13,126 nt of DNA from CAZNHL01 sp964572965 (GTDB lineage: Bacteria > Bacteroidota > Bacteroidia > Cytophagales > UBA9547), in NCBI GenBank assembly GCA_964572965.1, contig CAZNHL010000089.1, positions 1 to 13,126 of the forward strand, read 5' to 3'. The translations under genes and the position numbers were made by a program. Below are positions 1 to 7,408 of this stretch, in pieces. Each line of letters opens with the position of its first letter. The stretch's first letter is position 1. The notes below the pieces were generated by a model. That model had not been told where the DNA came from. It did not search any database and saw only the letters and a program-made list of their open reading frames with translations.

Positions 1-2121
1 GATTACAGAACCTCCGGAACCAGAACAAATTTTCTTGGTACCTGCATCAACAGTCAGACCTACACTTGCTCCGCTACTAACCGTAGCTGTCACCTTAGTT
101 CGTGAACATGGGTTAACCACTCCTGAAGTTATAACCCAATTGTACATCTGTCCATAAAAACCTGTTTGTTCAGCACCGGTACCTACATAATTTCCACCAT
201 AACAAGTCTTACCCAATGTTGCTAAACCAGGAATAGAAAATGTACCCTGACTACCTGTGATATCTAGTGTAGGGCCATTCCAGCCTGTTTTACCAGGTAT
301 CAATAACCCTATATAGTAATCTCCTGAAGGCAATGTAATATTAACCGGTAAGCTGGCAGGAGAACTTGTAAGAGTAGTTGCAGTACTTTGCGCTACTATT
401 GTTGTTCCATCAGCAGAAGAGAAAACCACTACTTTTGCATCTGTATAAGGAAATGTATTAGCATTACCGATTATCGTTACAGATTGAATAGTAGCAGACT
501 GAGATAAAGTCAACTTTTGAGCATACTGTGGTCTTCCTCCGTTATTAGCAGGAGCAGCAATTGCCCATCCCGGCGGATCTGAAATACCTTCCACCTGTGT
601 TTTACCTATATAACTTGTACTTGAACCCGTCGCTTGCTGCACCCAATAATCTGTTGTACTTGATATGCTCGGAGTGGTGAAATTAGCACCTGTATAGAGT
701 TTATTACCCGCAGAAGCAGCATCGTACCATTCATAAGTACCACCTGAAGAAGTAACACTAAGAGCGGCTGTACCTGTACCACAAATCGTAGCTCCTGTAG
801 CTGTTACAGGACTTGATAACACTACTTTAATAGTAGATGATCTGGAACAACCTCCCTGATAAGTTACTGCTACTTCATATAAATATGTACCGGCACTCAT
901 TCCTGAGGTTGACTTACTCAATGTAGGGCCCGACTGGCCACTCATAGTTGCTCCGTTTTCTTTCCATGAAAAAGTTCTGCCTGTTCCGGCAGTCACATTG
1001 CTGTTCAATGAAATAGTACCCGGCATACATACGCCAATATCTGTTCCCAGATTAGGTTGTGGAGCAAGACACTCTACAACCATTTTAGCGCAGATAGCAG
1101 ATGTCAAACTATAATCTGTCCTGTCCTGACCTACGTCCCAAATAATAACCCCCGAACCACCTTTCTGCATGATCCAGGACACCTTGTCTTCAGAGTTTTT
1201 CTTACTATCGTAATAATATGAGTTTACGGCAGCATCATTTGTACTATTGAAAATAGTCTGCGCATTAGCGGCACTCTCGTCACTATAATTTCTGGTTTCT
1301 GACGGCCCTGATGTTCTCGGGCTTTGGCGTCCATAAAATGCAATCCCTATATTCATCTTAGACCAAGGAGCATTACCTGAACCACCAAATGCCTGCCAAT
1401 TAGTCACTGCCTCATAACATCTTGAAGGAACAGTATGATCACTATTATAACTAGCCGGTAAATCATAACTCATTATATGCAGGTAATCAACAGCAGCAAT
1501 GGCAGCCGGGTTACAATAAGCCAAGTGCCCGGAATTGGCACTCAATGAAGGGTTGGTTTCTCCCCCAACAGCCATTGACAACTTTAGTGGCTTTGTTGGG
1601 TTATTGGTATTATAAGTATTAATAGCAGTCCTCAAGTCTGCCATCAAATTTTGATGTGCTAATTTATCCCCTGGTGTATTAGAAGGGAATTCCCAGTCTA
1701 TATCAATACCCGCTAAGCCATGGGTATTACAAAAAGACACCAACTGACTTACCAAAGTCGCCCTGGCTGTATTATTTGTACAAACCTCTGTAAACCCGTT
1801 TTTCCTGGCGCTATTATTATCAGCTCCTCCTACTGAAATCCACAAATTTGGACCAGAAGCAACCTGCGGCTTACATTTTGTTTTAACAGCCGAAAATCGG
1901 GTCATATCAAAACCGAAGACCTGATCAGATGGGTTATTGGTAATCAATGTCCCATCTGAGTTAAAGTTGATAAATGAAAAACAGACATCCGTTAAGCAGT
2001 CATATTTAATAGCTGCATTGTTCGGATCCCGGTATGACGGCAAATAACCGACAATCCTTTGTGCCTGAACCGATACAACGGCCAGCACCGACATTAATAG
2101 AATTAATAAACCTTTCCTCAT
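1..2121 (-). CDS. Secreted multidomain GH18 chitinase-like protein (partial, C-terminus outside window)
   Basis: The minus-strand frame is open from an ATG at 2121 to the window edge and encodes 707 residues with no stop. Residues 1-20 form a signal peptide (MRK, hydrophobic core, VQA cleavage site before QR). Residues about 22-350 are a glycoside hydrolase family 18 barrel: SVGG at 96-99, the catalytic strand GIDIDWE with D140, D142 and the proton donor E144, then MSYD at 217-220 and a late conserved Trp (IIWD). The first Asp of the DxxDxDxE motif is Ala137. Beyond residue 352 come Ig/PKD-like modules (about 352-437 and 438-505), a less certain beta-sandwich (about 508-660) and the beginning of another Ig-like repeat (CSRTKVTATV near 671). 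Family knowledge suggests hydrolysis of chitin or another GlcNAc-containing polymer outside the cell. A T9SS sorting domain is expected past the window edge but is not visible. An endo-beta-N-acetylglucosaminidase is the main alternative. Confidence 0.88.
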   Translation of the reverse strand, partial: MRKGLLILLMSVLAVVSVQAQRIVGYLPSYRDPNNAAIKYDCLTDVCFSFINFNSDGTLITNNPSDQVFGFDMTRFSAVKTKCKPQVASGPNLWISVGGADNNSARKNGFTEVCTNNTARATLVSQLVSFCNTHGLAGIDIDWEFPSNTPGDKLAHQNLMADLRTAINTYNTNNPTKPLKLSMAVGGETNPSLSANSGHLAYCNPAAIAAVDYLHIMSYDLPASYNSDHTVPSRCYEAVTNWQAFGGSGNAPWSKMNIGIAFYGRQSPRTSGPSETRNYSDESAANAQTIFNSTNDAAVNSYYYDSKKNSEDKVSWIMQKGGSGVIIWDVGQDRTDYSLTSAICAKMVVECLAPQPNLGTDIGVCMPGTISLNSNVTAGTGRTFSWKENGATMSGQSGPTLSKSTSGMSAGTYLYEVAVTYQGGCSRSSTIKVVLSSPVTATGATICGTGTAALSVTSSGGTYEWYDAASAGNKLYTGANFTTPSISSTTDYWVQQATGSSTSYIGKTQVEGISDPPGWAIAAPANNGGRPQYAQKLTLSQSATIQSVTIIGNANTFPYTDAKVVVFSSADGTTIVAQSTATTLTSSPASLPVNITLPSGDYYIGLLIPGKTGWNGPTLDITGSQGTFSIPGLATLGKTCYGGNYVGTGAEQTGFYGQMYNWVITSGVVNPCSRTKVTATVSSGASVGLTVDAGTKKICSGSGGSVI

Positions 2122-2179
2122 CTTTTTTTCTTTAAGTAAGAAGTTTGATATTCATTTATACATACCACTTCACCTACAA

Positions 2180-2208
2180 CAAAAATACACAGAATATTAC
2201 AATCCAAA
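2180..2208 (-). promoter_or_regulatory. Putative promoter of the chitinase gene
   Basis: Read on the minus strand, TTTG (2208-2205) is followed by a 17-nt spacer and TATTTTTG (2187-2180). This fits the Bacteroidota consensus of a -33 TTTG/TTG and a -7 TAnnTTTG. Transcription would start near 2172 and leave a leader of about 50 nt before the ATG at 2121. It lies between the aspartokinase terminator and the chitinase start, so the chitinase is probably transcribed alone. This is a match by eye only. Confidence 0.5.
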
Positions 2209-2306
2209 AAAGGTTTACTGCAATTTTTGAATATAATACTACTATTTAAAGGAAAGATGCAATTGGGATTGATTTTTATTACAAAAGCTTTTAAAAATAA
2301 TCAAAC

Positions 2307-2338
2307 AAAAAAGGGAGACTACATGCCTCCCTTTTTTT
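2307..2338 (-). terminator. Intrinsic terminator after aspartokinase
   Basis: GGGAG (2313-2317) pairs with CTCCC (2327-2331), extended by six A-T pairs (2307-2312 with 2332-2337), around a 9-nt loop. Read on the minus strand it lies 25 nt past the aspartokinase stop and ends in a T-run. The A-rich and T-rich flanks make it symmetric, so it could work in both directions, but no plus-strand gene approaches it. Confidence 0.85.
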
Positions 2339-2363
2339 ACTATTCTGCTTATAATTACGTATA

Positions 2364-3692
2364 TCAAGCTACAAACATCTCAGCAAATAAGCCCTCATTA
2401 AGAGCTTCTAACACGCCTGCTTTATGTTCAGTTTTAATTAGAATAGTGATATTGTTTCTACTACCACCCAGAGAAATCATTCTTACAGGTGTATTAGCTA
2501 TTGATGCGAACACTCTGCTAACTGCCTCTGAGTTTTGCTGATCAAAATTTCCTACAACACAAACAATGGTTTGTTTGTGTTCAACCTCAACCGTACCAAA
2601 TTTATTAATTTCAGCAACAATCTCGTCCAAACGGGTAGCGTCGTCTATCGTCACAGAAACTGCCACTTCCGAGGTAGTAATTACATCTATCGGGGTTTTA
2701 TATCTTTCAAAAACCTCAAATACTTTTCTTAAGAAACCATAAGCCAGCAACATTCTTGTTGACTTAATTTTAATCACTGTAATATTATCCTTTGCAGCAA
2801 CCGCTGTAACAGCTCTTGAGGAAGCATTATTTTTAATAACAGTACCTTCAGCACTTGGTTGCATTGTATTTAACAACTTAACAGGAACATTTCTATCCTG
2901 AGCCGGGCGAATACAAGTCGGGTGAAGGATTTTGGCACCGAAATATGCTAACTCAGCTGCTTCATCAAATGATATCTCGCGCACAGGGAAAGTTCTTTTT
3001 ACAATACGAGGATCATTATTATGCATTCCGTCAATGTCAGTCCAAATCTGAACTTCTTCAGAACGTAAAGCAGCACCTACCAATGTTGCAGTATAATCAG
3101 ATCCTCCGCGCTTCAGGTTATCAACCTCACCTTGCGGATTACGGCAGATATATCCCTGGGTAACAAATAAAGGTACATCTTTATGCTGATCTAAAATCGG
3201 CTTCAACTTTTCTTCTATGTAACTTACTACAGGTTCATTGTCGTCATCAATTTTCATGAAGCTCAACGCATCCAAATAAACCGATTTACGGCCAATTTCC
3301 TCCAGATAAGCCTGAAATAATTGAGTAGAGATCAATTCTCCTTCTGCAAGAAGTTCTCTCTGCTCTCTTACTCCGTTATCTTTTGACTGATAACTCTTTA
3401 TCAACTCAAAATGCGCTTCAATAATCTGCTTGCCCTTATCAAGACCTGCAGGAGTACTATATAACTTTGCAATAAATGCTTTATAGTGTTCGTGTAGTTT
3501 TTCAGTACTGGCTTTTGCCTCTGCAATATCTTTTGCAACTAAATAGTCACCTATTTCAACCAAAGCATTAGTTGTACCTGTTACGGCAGAAAGTACTACA
3601 ATTTTCTGGTGACCATCATTTACCAATTCAGCCACAGAATGCATACGCTCAGGCAAACCAACCGACGTACCACCAAATTTCAAAATTCTCAT
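2364..3692 (-). CDS. Aspartokinase (aspartate kinase, monofunctional)
   Basis: The enzyme phosphorylates L-aspartate to 4-phospho-aspartate with ATP, the first step toward lysine/diaminopimelate, threonine and methionine. The 442-residue product starts with the family signature KFGGTS (5-10) in the amino acid kinase domain (about 1-290). It also has EGELIST (117-123), RGGSDYTA (195-202), WTDIDGM (217-223), DPRIV (227-231) and FGAKILHP (251-258). Two ACT regulatory domains follow (about 303-370 and 374-436), which points to feedback control by an end-product amino acid; which one cannot be read from the sequence. There is no fused homoserine dehydrogenase, so it is a LysC-type single-function enzyme. 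The start is the ATG that puts KFGGTS at its usual distance from the N-terminus. It is flanked by its own putative promoter and a strong terminator, so it is likely monocistronic or read together with the upstream small membrane protein gene. Confidence 0.96.
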   Translation of the reverse strand: MRILKFGGTSVGLPERMHSVAELVNDGHQKIVVLSAVTGTTNALVEIGDYLVAKDIAEAKASTEKLHEHYKAFIAKLYSTPAGLDKGKQIIEAHFELIKSYQSKDNGVREQRELLAEGELISTQLFQAYLEEIGRKSVYLDALSFMKIDDDNEPVVSYIEEKLKPILDQHKDVPLFVTQGYICRNPQGEVDNLKRGGSDYTATLVGAALRSEEVQIWTDIDGMHNNDPRIVKRTFPVREISFDEAAELAYFGAKILHPTCIRPAQDRNVPVKLLNTMQPSAEGTVIKNNASSRAVTAVAAKDNITVIKIKSTRMLLAYGFLRKVFEVFERYKTPIDVITTSEVAVSVTIDDATRLDEIVAEINKFGTVEVEHKQTIVCVVGNFDQQNSEAVSRVFASIANTPVRMISLGGSRNNITILIKTEHKAGVLEALNEGLFAEMFVA

Positions 3693-3738
3693 TGTACTAT
3701 TTATATGATAATATTATTGGAATAAATCAATTAACGCG

Positions 3739-3746
3739 CAAATGTA
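3739..3746 (-). promoter_or_regulatory. Putative -7 element upstream of aspartokinase
   Basis: The minus-strand reading is TACATTTG, an exact match to the Bacteroidota -7 consensus TAnnTTTG, and would give a leader of about 40 nt. No good -33 TTTG sits at 17-23 nt, which weakens the call. Confidence 0.35.
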
Positions 3747-3809
3747 ATAACAAAACTCTTAAATTGTCTTAACCGGGGTTTTGTTTTACAGCGCTTATAA
3801 AAACAGATA

Positions 3810-4226
3810 TTAAAAATCCTTTTCAAACTTGCCCTGTGAAGGTACATCCATCAGTTGCAATGCGATAAGAGATGCTGATGCTGCTATAAATAAGGCATTT
3901 CCGTTTTGCAGGTAAACTAATAATGTAAAAACATTAGACAATGTTATATTGATCCAAACTAATCTAAGTGCTTTACAATATGCTTCAAATGCTTTTTTAG
4001 ATTTAAGTTTCTTTGCCTTTACTTCCGCCCCCCGTTTGCTATAAATTACCTTGGCAGAAACTACGGCAGTAATTATTACAACAGGCACAATAAAAACGAA
4101 TACACTCCCATTCTGAACCGGCCCTAAGTTAATCGGCACAAGTATATATGACAGCAGCAGTATTGCTGCATTAAGACCAGTGAATAACCAAAACTTCAGG
4201 CTCAGATTTTTAAACTCCTCATTCAT
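3810..4226 (-). CDS. Small integral membrane protein of unknown function
   Basis: I do not recognise the family of this 138-residue protein. It has four hydrophobic stretches, at about 12-32, 42-62, 88-108 and 109-127. The loop between the second and third is strongly basic (SKRGAEVKAKKLKSKK, about 64-79), so by the positive-inside rule that loop is cytoplasmic and both termini would be cytoplasmic. The last residues (after about 128) are polar. There is no signal peptide, cysteine motif or catalytic signature. It lies upstream of aspartokinase on the same strand with a 117-nt gap and no hairpin between them, so cotranscription is possible but unproven. It is divergent from the ECF sigma gene across 232 nt. 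The reading frame is probably real because its composition is plausible for a membrane protein and no competing frame exists. Confidence 0.7.
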   Translation of the reverse strand: MNEEFKNLSLKFWLFTGLNAAILLLSYILVPINLGPVQNGSVFVFIVPVVIITAVVSAKVIYSKRGAEVKAKKLKSKKAFEAYCKALRLVWINITLSNVFTLLVYLQNGNALFIAASASLIALQLMDVPSQGKFEKDF

Positions 4227-4244
4227 TTTTCAGATCATTTTTTG

Positions 4245-4252
4245 CAAAGTTA
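4245..4252 (-). promoter_or_regulatory. Putative -7 element for the small membrane protein gene
   Basis: The minus-strand reading is TAACTTTG, matching TAnnTTTG, with its near edge 19 bases from the ATG at 4226. This predicts a very short leader of about 12 nt. I see no convincing -33 element. Confidence 0.3.
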
Positions 4253-4356
4253 ATTAAAGCATGCTAAATTTAGTATTATTCTAAACAAATGCTTATTCAT
4301 CTATAATATTGAGCAATTGGTATATTATTTAACAATAACCTATAACTTTTTATAGA

Positions 4357-4364
4357 TAAATTTG
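4357..4364 (+). promoter_or_regulatory. Putative -7 element for the ECF sigma operon
   Basis: TAAATTTG matches the Bacteroidota -7 consensus and would give a leader of about 85-90 nt before the sigma ATG at 4459. There is no TTG/TTTG at the expected distance upstream. If real, it may belong to an alternative holoenzyme, possibly autoregulation by the sigma factor itself; that is speculation. Confidence 0.28.
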
Positions 4365-4458
4365 TATAATTGCACCAGCGAAAGCATTCATAAACTCTAA
4401 ACAAGAAAGGAATACACAATATTGAGATAAACCTCTACGTTACTAATCTGAAATAACA

Positions 4459-5058
4459 ATGAAAAGAACAATTCATTCAGACGCTGAACTGATAAGAATG
4501 TTCAGGAGTGGTAATGAGAGTGTATTTGCTCAATTAGTGCAAGCCTATAAGTCTAGGGTATATACTACCATCTACCTTGTAGTGAAAGACCGATATGTTG
4601 CTGAAGACCTCATGCAAGAAGTCTTTATTAAAGCAATAGACACAATCCGGTCAGATCGTTATAACGAAGAAGGAAAATTCCTTCCTTGGTTATTACGTAT
4701 CGCACACAACCTTTCCATCGATTATTTCCGCAGAGAAAAACGTTATCCGACAATTGAGTTGGAAGACGGCAGCAATGTATTTAACAGTTTAAGTTTCTCA
4801 GAAACTGATGCTGAGTCATTGCAAATCAAAAAAGAGATGCATAAAAAGCTGCGAGAACTCATCAGAGAACTCCCAAAAGAGCAAAAACAAGTTTTGTTAA
4901 TGCGCCATTTTGCGGAGATGAGTTTCCAGGAAATCGCAGACACCACCGGCGTAAGTATTAACACTGCGCTTGGTCGTATGCGTTATGCGTTGATTAATCT
5001 TCGCAAACTCTTAGAAAAAAGTAATATTGCCTATGACAAAAACCTTTACCCAGTATGA
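4459..5058 (+). CDS. ECF-type RNA polymerase sigma factor (Bacteroidota, possibly SigP-like)
   Basis: The 199-residue product has the two-domain layout of extracytoplasmic-function sigma factors. Region 2 spans about 21-95, with AEDLMQEVF (48-56) for core binding and -10 recognition, and FLPWLLRIAHNLSIDYFRR (74-92). Region 4 spans about 130-185, with the helix-turn-helix SFQEIADTTGVSINTALGRMRYAL. No transmembrane or extra C-terminal sensory domain is present. The phrases YNEEGKFLPW, MSFQEIA and GVSINTALGRMRYALINLRK are, from memory, hallmarks of a conserved Bacteroidota ECF group found in most gliding relatives. I think Porphyromonas SigP, which works with PorX on T9SS genes, belongs near this group, but that placement is inference. 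The last 26 nt overlap the next gene, implying coordinated translation of a partner. A strong terminator after that partner makes this a two-gene unit. Confidence 0.93.
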   Translation: MKRTIHSDAELIRMFRSGNESVFAQLVQAYKSRVYTTIYLVVKDRYVAEDLMQEVFIKAIDTIRSDRYNEEGKFLPWLLRIAHNLSIDYFRREKRYPTIELEDGSNVFNSLSFSETDAESLQIKKEMHKKLRELIRELPKEQKQVLLMRHFAEMSFQEIADTTGVSINTALGRMRYALINLRKLLEKSNIAYDKNLYPV

Positions 5059-5272
5059 TCTGATCAGGTACGTTTTCAATGAGACAAGCAACGAGGAGAA
5101 TATTGCCATCGAAGCTTTACTTACAATGAATCCGGAATGGCGGGAATTTGTAGAAGCAAACCGCGCTATCATGTACCAGATGGACAGTGTACTGATGGAG
5201 CCTTCGGAAACATCAGTGAATAATATCATGGCTTACGTAAAATCCGTAAGTTTACAGCCTGTGAAGGCCTGA
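5033..5272 (+). CDS. 79-aa acidic protein overlapping the ECF sigma gene; possible sigma regulator
   Basis: The ATG at 5033 is preferred over a TTG two codons upstream. The gene overlaps the end of the sigma gene by 26 nt in another frame, the arrangement expected for translational coupling of a sigma factor and its regulator. The 79 residues are mostly helical in character and acidic in the first half: QYDLIRYVFNETSNEE (8-23), NPEWREFVEANRAI (33-46), then a short C-terminal segment after SETSVNNIMAYVK. The N-terminal part resembles the N-terminus of Bacteroidota anti-sigma factors (a helix ending in a stretch of acidic residues). However, there is no transmembrane helix, no FecR-like periplasmic domain and no HxxxCxxC zinc motif. 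It is the last gene before a strong terminator. A cytoplasmic anti-sigma or co-factor role is inferred from position, not from a recognised domain. Confidence 0.78.
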   Translation: MTKTFTQYDLIRYVFNETSNEENIAIEALLTMNPEWREFVEANRAIMYQMDSVLMEPSETSVNNIMAYVKSVSLQPVKA

Positions 5273-5279
5273 AAAAACC

Positions 5280-5317
5280 AATGACCTCTTCGCAATAATT
5301 GAAGAGGTCATTTTTTC
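5280..5317 (+). terminator. Intrinsic terminator of the sigma factor operon
   Basis: A perfect 12-bp stem (5280-5291 with 5301-5312, arm AATGACCTCTTC) encloses a 9-nt loop and runs into a T-run at 5311-5317. It begins 8 nt after the stop of the 79-aa gene and separates it from the endonuclease III gene. Confidence 0.92.
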
Positions 5318-5347
5318 TTTTTAGGTTTATGTAAGTATTGTAAAAAC

Positions 5348-6010
5348 ATGACCAAGAAAGAACGCTACCAGGAATTTATATCTTACTTTGCCGCTACTCA
5401 GCCCGAAGCAGAAACAGAACTTCATTACAATAACCCCTACGAGTTACTTGTTGCAGTTATTTTAAGTGCACAGTGTACCGACAAACGCGTTAACATGGTT
5501 ACTCCCTCCATTTTTGAACGCTTTCCTGATGCTATAAGTCTTTCAAACACCCACTTTGACGAGCTTTTCCCTTATATCAGAAGTATTTCATATCCGAATA
5601 ATAAGACGAAGCACCTGATTGGGATGGCCAAAATGCTTGTCACTGACTTTAAATCTGTTGTACCGGCAGAAGTAGACCAATTGCAAAAACTGCCAGGAGT
5701 AGGCAGAAAGACAGCCAACGTAATTGCTTCTGTGGTTTACAATCAGCCAACCATGGCCGTTGACACGCATGTGTTTCGTGTTTCAAAAAGAATCGGATTG
5801 GTGGCCGAAAAACTAAAAACACCTTTAGAAGTAGAAAAAGAATTAATCAAACACATTCCGCAGGAACATGTTCCTCTTGCCCATCACTGGCTTATTCTGC
5901 ATGGGCGCTATATCTGCATTGCAAGAAAGCCGAAATGCGACGAATGCAAAATCACATTTATGTGCCGCTATTTTGAAAAGAACCTGAAAGTCAGAAACTT
6001 CGAAGTTTAA
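5348..6010 (+). CDS. nth: Endonuclease III (DNA glycosylase/AP lyase)
   Basis: The enzyme excises oxidised pyrimidines from DNA and nicks the resulting abasic site, starting base excision repair in the cytoplasm. The 220-residue length is typical. The helix-hairpin-helix LPGVGRKTANV (115-125) carries the catalytic Lys121, and the catalytic Asp139 lies in AVDTHVFRV. The C-terminal [4Fe-4S] cluster loop is intact, with Cys190, Cys197, Cys200 and Cys206 in the C-x6-C-x2-C-x5-C spacing. The early SAQCTD motif (40-45) is also present. All key residues are there, so a MutY-type adenine glycosylase is ruled out by length and the lysine. The gene stands between the sigma-operon terminator and a weak A/T hairpin, and probably has its own transcript. 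Confidence 0.97.
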   Translation: MTKKERYQEFISYFAATQPEAETELHYNNPYELLVAVILSAQCTDKRVNMVTPSIFERFPDAISLSNTHFDELFPYIRSISYPNNKTKHLIGMAKMLVTDFKSVVPAEVDQLQKLPGVGRKTANVIASVVYNQPTMAVDTHVFRVSKRIGLVAEKLKTPLEVEKELIKHIPQEHVPLAHHWLILHGRYICIARKPKCDECKITFMCRYFEKNLKVRNFEV

Positions 6011-6013
6011 TAA

Positions 6014-6035
6014 GAAAAAAGAGTAATATTTTTTC
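6014..6035 (+). terminator. Weak A/T hairpin after nth, possible terminator
   Basis: GAAAAAA (6014-6020) can pair with TTTTTTC (6029-6035) across an 8-nt loop, 3 nt past the nth stop. The stem is almost entirely A-T and the T-run is part of the stem, so termination would be inefficient at best. Confidence 0.3.
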
Positions 6036-6152
6036 TCAGATTAATACAGAATGTAATTAGATTTACGAATTGAGTAGTTACATGTGGGAGATATTTTGCA
6101 TTAACGATAAGCTTTTCAAAATATAGCAGACCACAAACCCCGATAACCATTA

Positions 6153-7370
6153 ATGAAGATTCTATACCTCCATCAATATTTTAAAACACCTGAAGAAGGA
6201 GGAGCAATACGCTCCTATTACCTTGCCAAAGGTTTAATTGATGCCGGACATACAGTTGAAATGGTTACTACACACAATCAATCAACTTATGAGGTAAAAA
6301 ATATAGACGGAATTAATGTCCATTACCTTCCTATCTATTACCATAATAAACTTAAATTCTGGCAAAGGGGTACAGCATTTATCAGGTTCGTCATTAATGC
6401 CTATAAATTAGCGGCTTCAATACCGGATATCGATCTCTGTTTTGCTACTTCTACCCCCCTGACTATAGGGCTTATTGCAAGAAGGCTTAAACAAAAAAAG
6501 AATATTCCATACATTTTCGAAGTAAGGGATTTATGGCCTGATGCTCCTATACAATTAGGGTTGATAAGATCTTCTTTGTTAAAAAAGATCTTATATAGCT
6601 TAGAAGAAAAAATTTATAACGATTCGGAGGAAGTTATTGCGCTGTCTCCGGGAATGAAGCAGGGTGTCTTAGGCAAAGCTCCAGGCAAGAAAGTCACAAT
6701 GATTTCTAACATGGCAGATTGTGAGTTTTTTAAAGCGACCCCTAAAAATATTGATCTGGTTCATAAATTCAATGTTGAAGGCCGCTTTGTAATCAGCTAT
6801 TTTGGAGCCATTGGAAAAGTAAACAAGCTGGAGTTTCTTATAAATATTGCCGCTTATTGCCAGAAGCATATTCCCGGGATCGAGTTTCTGATTGCCGGAG
6901 ACGGGGGCGAATTGCCCAACATAAAAAAATTGATCTCAGACAAAAAATTGACAAATACCCATTATGTGGGTTTTCTAAATAAAGAAGAAATAGCTGAGTT
7001 TTTGAATGTGACCGACGCCAGTTATATTTCTTTTGATCAGAAACCAATACTTGAGACTAACTCGCCAAATAAATTTTTTGATACACTGGCCGCCGGCCGT
7101 TTGTCAATTGTCAATAACCAAGGCTGGGTCAAAGATGTTATTGAAAATAATGAATGTGGTTTTTATGCAGACCCAATGAACCCTGAAGATTTTGCAAAAA
7201 AAATCAGCTTCTATTTAAACAACCCTCAGCTTTTAGAAGCGTCACAACAAAACGCCAGAAGAATTGCTGAAAAGGAGTTTTCTAGAGAAAAACTTACAGA
7301 AGCTTTCGTTACACTTATCGGGAATCAAACACCAAAGCTTTCTAAAGAAAGAGCCACATCCAAAGTTTGA
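6153..7370 (+). CDS. Glycosyltransferase family 4 protein (WbuB-like)
   Basis: The 405-residue protein has the two Rossmann-like halves of GT-B enzymes. The N-terminal acceptor half opens with MKILYLHQYF, then PEEGGAIRSYYLAKGL (13-28) and EVRDLWPDAP (123-132). The C-terminal nucleotide-sugar half has YFGAIGKVNKLEFLI (216-230), FLIAGDGGE (245-253), and SPNKFFDTLAAG (304-315) followed by a GW and an acidic residue. This PNKFFDxLAAG pattern is typical of the WbuB-like GT4 group active in surface polysaccharide synthesis; Asp310 sits where many GT4 enzymes have the second Glu of EX7E. There is no signal peptide or membrane span, so it should act on the cytoplasmic face of the inner membrane. Donor and acceptor cannot be read from the sequence. 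It stands alone, with no polysaccharide cluster around it, which is slightly unusual for this group. Its 3' end converges on gldB. Confidence 0.9.
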   Translation: MKILYLHQYFKTPEEGGAIRSYYLAKGLIDAGHTVEMVTTHNQSTYEVKNIDGINVHYLPIYYHNKLKFWQRGTAFIRFVINAYKLAASIPDIDLCFATSTPLTIGLIARRLKQKKNIPYIFEVRDLWPDAPIQLGLIRSSLLKKILYSLEEKIYNDSEEVIALSPGMKQGVLGKAPGKKVTMISNMADCEFFKATPKNIDLVHKFNVEGRFVISYFGAIGKVNKLEFLINIAAYCQKHIPGIEFLIAGDGGELPNIKKLISDKKLTNTHYVGFLNKEEIAEFLNVTDASYISFDQKPILETNSPNKFFDTLAAGRLSIVNNQGWVKDVIENNECGFYADPMNPEDFAKKISFYLNNPQLLEASQQNARRIAEKEFSREKLTEAFVTLIGNQTPKLSKERATSKV

Positions 7371-7386
7371 AAACTTCAAATGTGGC
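7353..7386. terminator. Shared hairpin between the convergent GT4 and gldB genes
   Basis: GCCACAT (7353-7359) pairs with ATGTGGC (7380-7386). Inside it a second short stem (about 7363-7367 with 7372-7376) has the TGA stop of the glycosyltransferase gene (7368-7370) at its apex. Read on the minus strand it lies 22 nt past the gldB stop and is followed by TCTTTCTTT; on the plus strand no T-run follows. It fits gldB termination better than that of the glycosyltransferase. Confidence 0.5.
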
Positions 7387-7408
7387 CCGAAATTAAGATA
7401 TAATCTGT

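Noticed and set aside
2227..2541. Open frame on the plus strand running into the aspartokinase gene
   Set aside because: Most of it is antisense to the aspartokinase C-terminus, it reads through the terminator hairpin, and the product has no recognisable features.
3764..3783. Possible hairpin between the small membrane protein gene and aspartokinase (AACCGGGGTT)
   Set aside because: The self-complementary part leaves a 2-nt loop, so it cannot form a proper stem-loop terminator.
5027..5032. TTG start two codons upstream for the 79-aa protein
   Set aside because: The adjacent ATG at 5033 is the more usual start and costs only two residues.
4459..6010. Sigma factor, 79-aa protein and nth as one operon
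   Set aside because: A perfect 12-bp hairpin with a T-run at 5280-5317 separates nth from the first two genes.
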